Below are positions 62,270 to 64,000 of a stretch of 64,000 nucleotides of DNA, piece by piece. The stretch is taken from assembly GCA_038380795.1 (NCBI GenBank), contig CM076269.1, positions 930,001 through 994,000 on the forward strand. The letters run 5' to 3'. Origin of the DNA: Pyrocephalus nanus. Lineage: Eukaryota; Chordata; Aves; Passeriformes; Tyrannidae. Numbering within the stretch: position 1 is the first letter of the stretch; every line of letters starts with the position of its first letter. The notes under the pieces were generated by a model, which was not told the origin of the DNA, did no database searches, and saw only the letters and a list, made by a program, of their open reading frames with translations. The position numbers were made by a program, and so were the translations under genes.

Positions 62270-64000
62270 GAGTCAGTGCTTACCTGCTCTGTGCACCTCG
62301 TTGAATGATTCAGCAAAAGCTGAAGTGAGCAGCAGCACTCAGCCTTCCCATCCCTCCTGTGCAGGCTGGCAAGGAGCTCACGGGAACCCTCCTGAACTGC
62401 TCTCACCCCTCTTTCAGAAGGGTAAGGTGGCAGAATTAAGGGGTTTTTTTGGACTGTGTTTTTTGTTAGGGTTTGTGAGTGTGACCAGCAGGAGAGGAAA
62501 GACAGAGATGAGAGCCACACGGACAGACCTGCAGAGCACAGTCCTTCAATCCCCTGGCACATTCACAGCCATGCACACATCCACACACCAGCCCGGTGTG
62601 TCCCGACCCTCTCTGGAAGGAATCGCCACTAGGGGAAAACAGACAGTTTGGTCTTCATGCTCATTTAATCCTTCACCTGCCTGCTGAGGCTGCCATTAGA
62701 GTGCTAATTAATGCTAAACTGTGAAAAAGGGCTCCTGCACTTTGAATGCAGCCACACTGAAACTGGAGAGAAACCACTAATTCCTTTAATGAAAGTCACC
62801 AAACCAGAGCCTGGTTCCTGGCAGCGTTTTAGCAGTGCCTGCATATGGCAGATGGAAACCACGTGGTCTAAACATGAAAGCCGAAATATCTAATATAAAA
62901 ATACGTGTTCTTCAGTTCTCACTTAGAACCACATTTTATTCTCATATGTATGCACCTTTCCCATCCCTTTCAGTGGGAGCTGTGTGCATGAGAGCAAGAC
63001 TTTGCCCTCTTGATCTAAAATTATCCCAGTTAAAAACAGCGTTCATCTGTCAGTGATATTCCTTTCCTTTCGCCAGCCAGATGTCTGTTCTCAGGCTGCA
63101 AGAATCTCCTTCCTTTTTTCCTTCACATCACACACACTTGATCCTCTGCCAGCTCACAGAAAGCACTCTACCCTTTTCTCTCCCGCCATTAAATACATTG
63201 CATCTTCAAAATTCCTCAAGGCAAGTAAGTCCCATGGTCTTTGTAAACCCCCCCTCTCCTGGAGGTTATCTCCAGTTTACCAACTGTGAACTCTCTGAGC
63301 ACACCACCTGTCAGGAAGGAGAAGCTTCTGAATCAGAAACAACCTCCAAGAAAGGGAGGCAAGAGACACAAAGGCTGATGTGTCAGAAACGTTGTGTCAA
63401 CAGGATTTCCCATTGAATTATTTCCTCTGCACAGGATACCGGTAGCAGAATAAAAATAAATATTCTTTTATTTTCTACAAAAAATGTTATTTTGACAACA
63501 ATTTATATTTCCAGTTATCTCCATCATTTCTGATTGGAAACCACGTGATGAGCAGGGAAAGAGGAGGAGGAAGAAAGGGGGACTTCCATCAGTGTTCAGA
63601 GTGACCGGCTGACAAAAGAAATATGCTTTTATTCTCATTGTTAAGAAACCCAAAGCCTTGTCACCTCAGAGGTTGATAAAAGCCATGCAGAGATGTATCA
63701 TTTCCCTGGGAATATGTGCATTGGTGGAAGTCAAATCATCCCAGCAGGTGACATGTTGGGTGCAGTAATAACCCCTGGTTAAACTGGTTATAGCCTAACC
63801 TATGCAAGGAAGTGAAACAGTTCATCTCACTGCAGTACCTGATAATTCTGGCTCATTTTAAAGAAAATGTTACTTTATGAGTGCCAGAGTTTGAAACACC
63901 AAATACAGCCCTAGTGCCAAAAAAATTACCACAGATTTAATTATTGTACAATTGCTATCATATGGCAATATTTGACATCACAGCTGTAAAATTACAAAGG

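Larger units (their letters stand above)
55738..64000 (-). other. ADGRL2 intron upstream of the lectin exon (partial, 8.3 kb)
   Basis: Intron between the unseen signal-peptide exon and the first lectin exon. It holds the 28-copy minisatellite (57701-58252) within a G+C-richer stretch of about 57180-58620, a T-rich run near 59807-59827 and an A21 run at 62249-62269. I looked for a minus-strand exon coding for a signal peptide ending before FSRAALPF and did not find one. Open frames here, the longest 342 codons, are explained by the minisatellite or are short and unrecognised. Confidence 0.65.

Noticed and set aside
55738..64000. Search for the signal-peptide exon of ADGRL2
   Set aside because: No minus-strand segment with a hydrophobic leader and a phase-1 donor was found, so the exon is taken to lie outside the window.
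1..64000. CRISPR array, operons, tRNA or rRNA genes, phage or plasmid genes
   Set aside because: None was seen. The sequence is vertebrate gene and intron throughout, and the only regular array is the minisatellite, whose units abut without spacers.

Overview
The window is vertebrate nuclear DNA, most likely avian, and holds the middle part of one gene on the minus strand: ADGRL2 (latrophilin-2, LPHN2), a neuronal adhesion GPCR. The avian call rests on a CR1-like LINE 3' end at about 54862-54964, a second probable CR1 tail near 4814-4905, and an LTR-like block at about 20100-20462 that resembles a repeat common in songbird genomes. The paralogue call (ADGRL2, not ADGRL1 or ADGRL3) rests on recalled protein similarity in the olfactomedin, hormone-receptor, GAIN and transmembrane segments. 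No search was run.

Sixteen coding exons can be placed by eye with AG/GT junctions and a continuous reading phase, 3,043 coding bases (about 1,014 codons). In transcript order (high to low coordinate) they are: two exons for the SUEL/galactose-binding lectin domain (55524-55737, 36684-36793); a 15-nt microexon KVEQK (32038-32052); one 801-nt exon for the whole olfactomedin domain (30281-31081); a Ser/Thr/Pro-rich stalk plus start of the HormR domain (23005-23301); the rest of HormR (22343-22446); GAIN-domain exons (21324-21509, a 39-nt exon at 19666-19704, 16616-16799, 14771-14893, 14304-14509); the GPS exon with the HL/T autoproteolysis site (13022-13195); and transmembrane exons for TM1-TM2 (11768-11977), TM3-TM4 (10574-10794), the start of TM5 (9237-9303) and the rest of TM5 plus the third intracellular loop (1688-1779). 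The signal-peptide exon lies beyond 64000. TM6, TM7 and the cytoplasmic tail lie before position 1. The gene is therefore cut at both window ends; no break is seen inside it.

Everything else is intron: AT-rich sequence with short A/T runs, simple repeats, the old transposon fragments, and one notable 28-copy, 20-bp GC-rich minisatellite at 57701-58252 in the first intron. No second gene, RNA gene, CRISPR array, operon or bacterial-type feature was seen. Most open frames of 60-140 codons are chance or are antisense shadows of exons; the longest non-coding ones are the minisatellite read in several frames and the antisense of the olfactomedin exon.

I do not see a new biological system here. 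The points most worth a second look are the microexon with SRRM4-type splice context, the class 1-1 exon layout of the ligand-binding half, a His-to-Arg change in the tethered agonist, the 39-nt exon with a weak acceptor, and the G-rich minisatellite. Exon edges were read by eye from splice consensus and phase, and have not been checked against transcripts.
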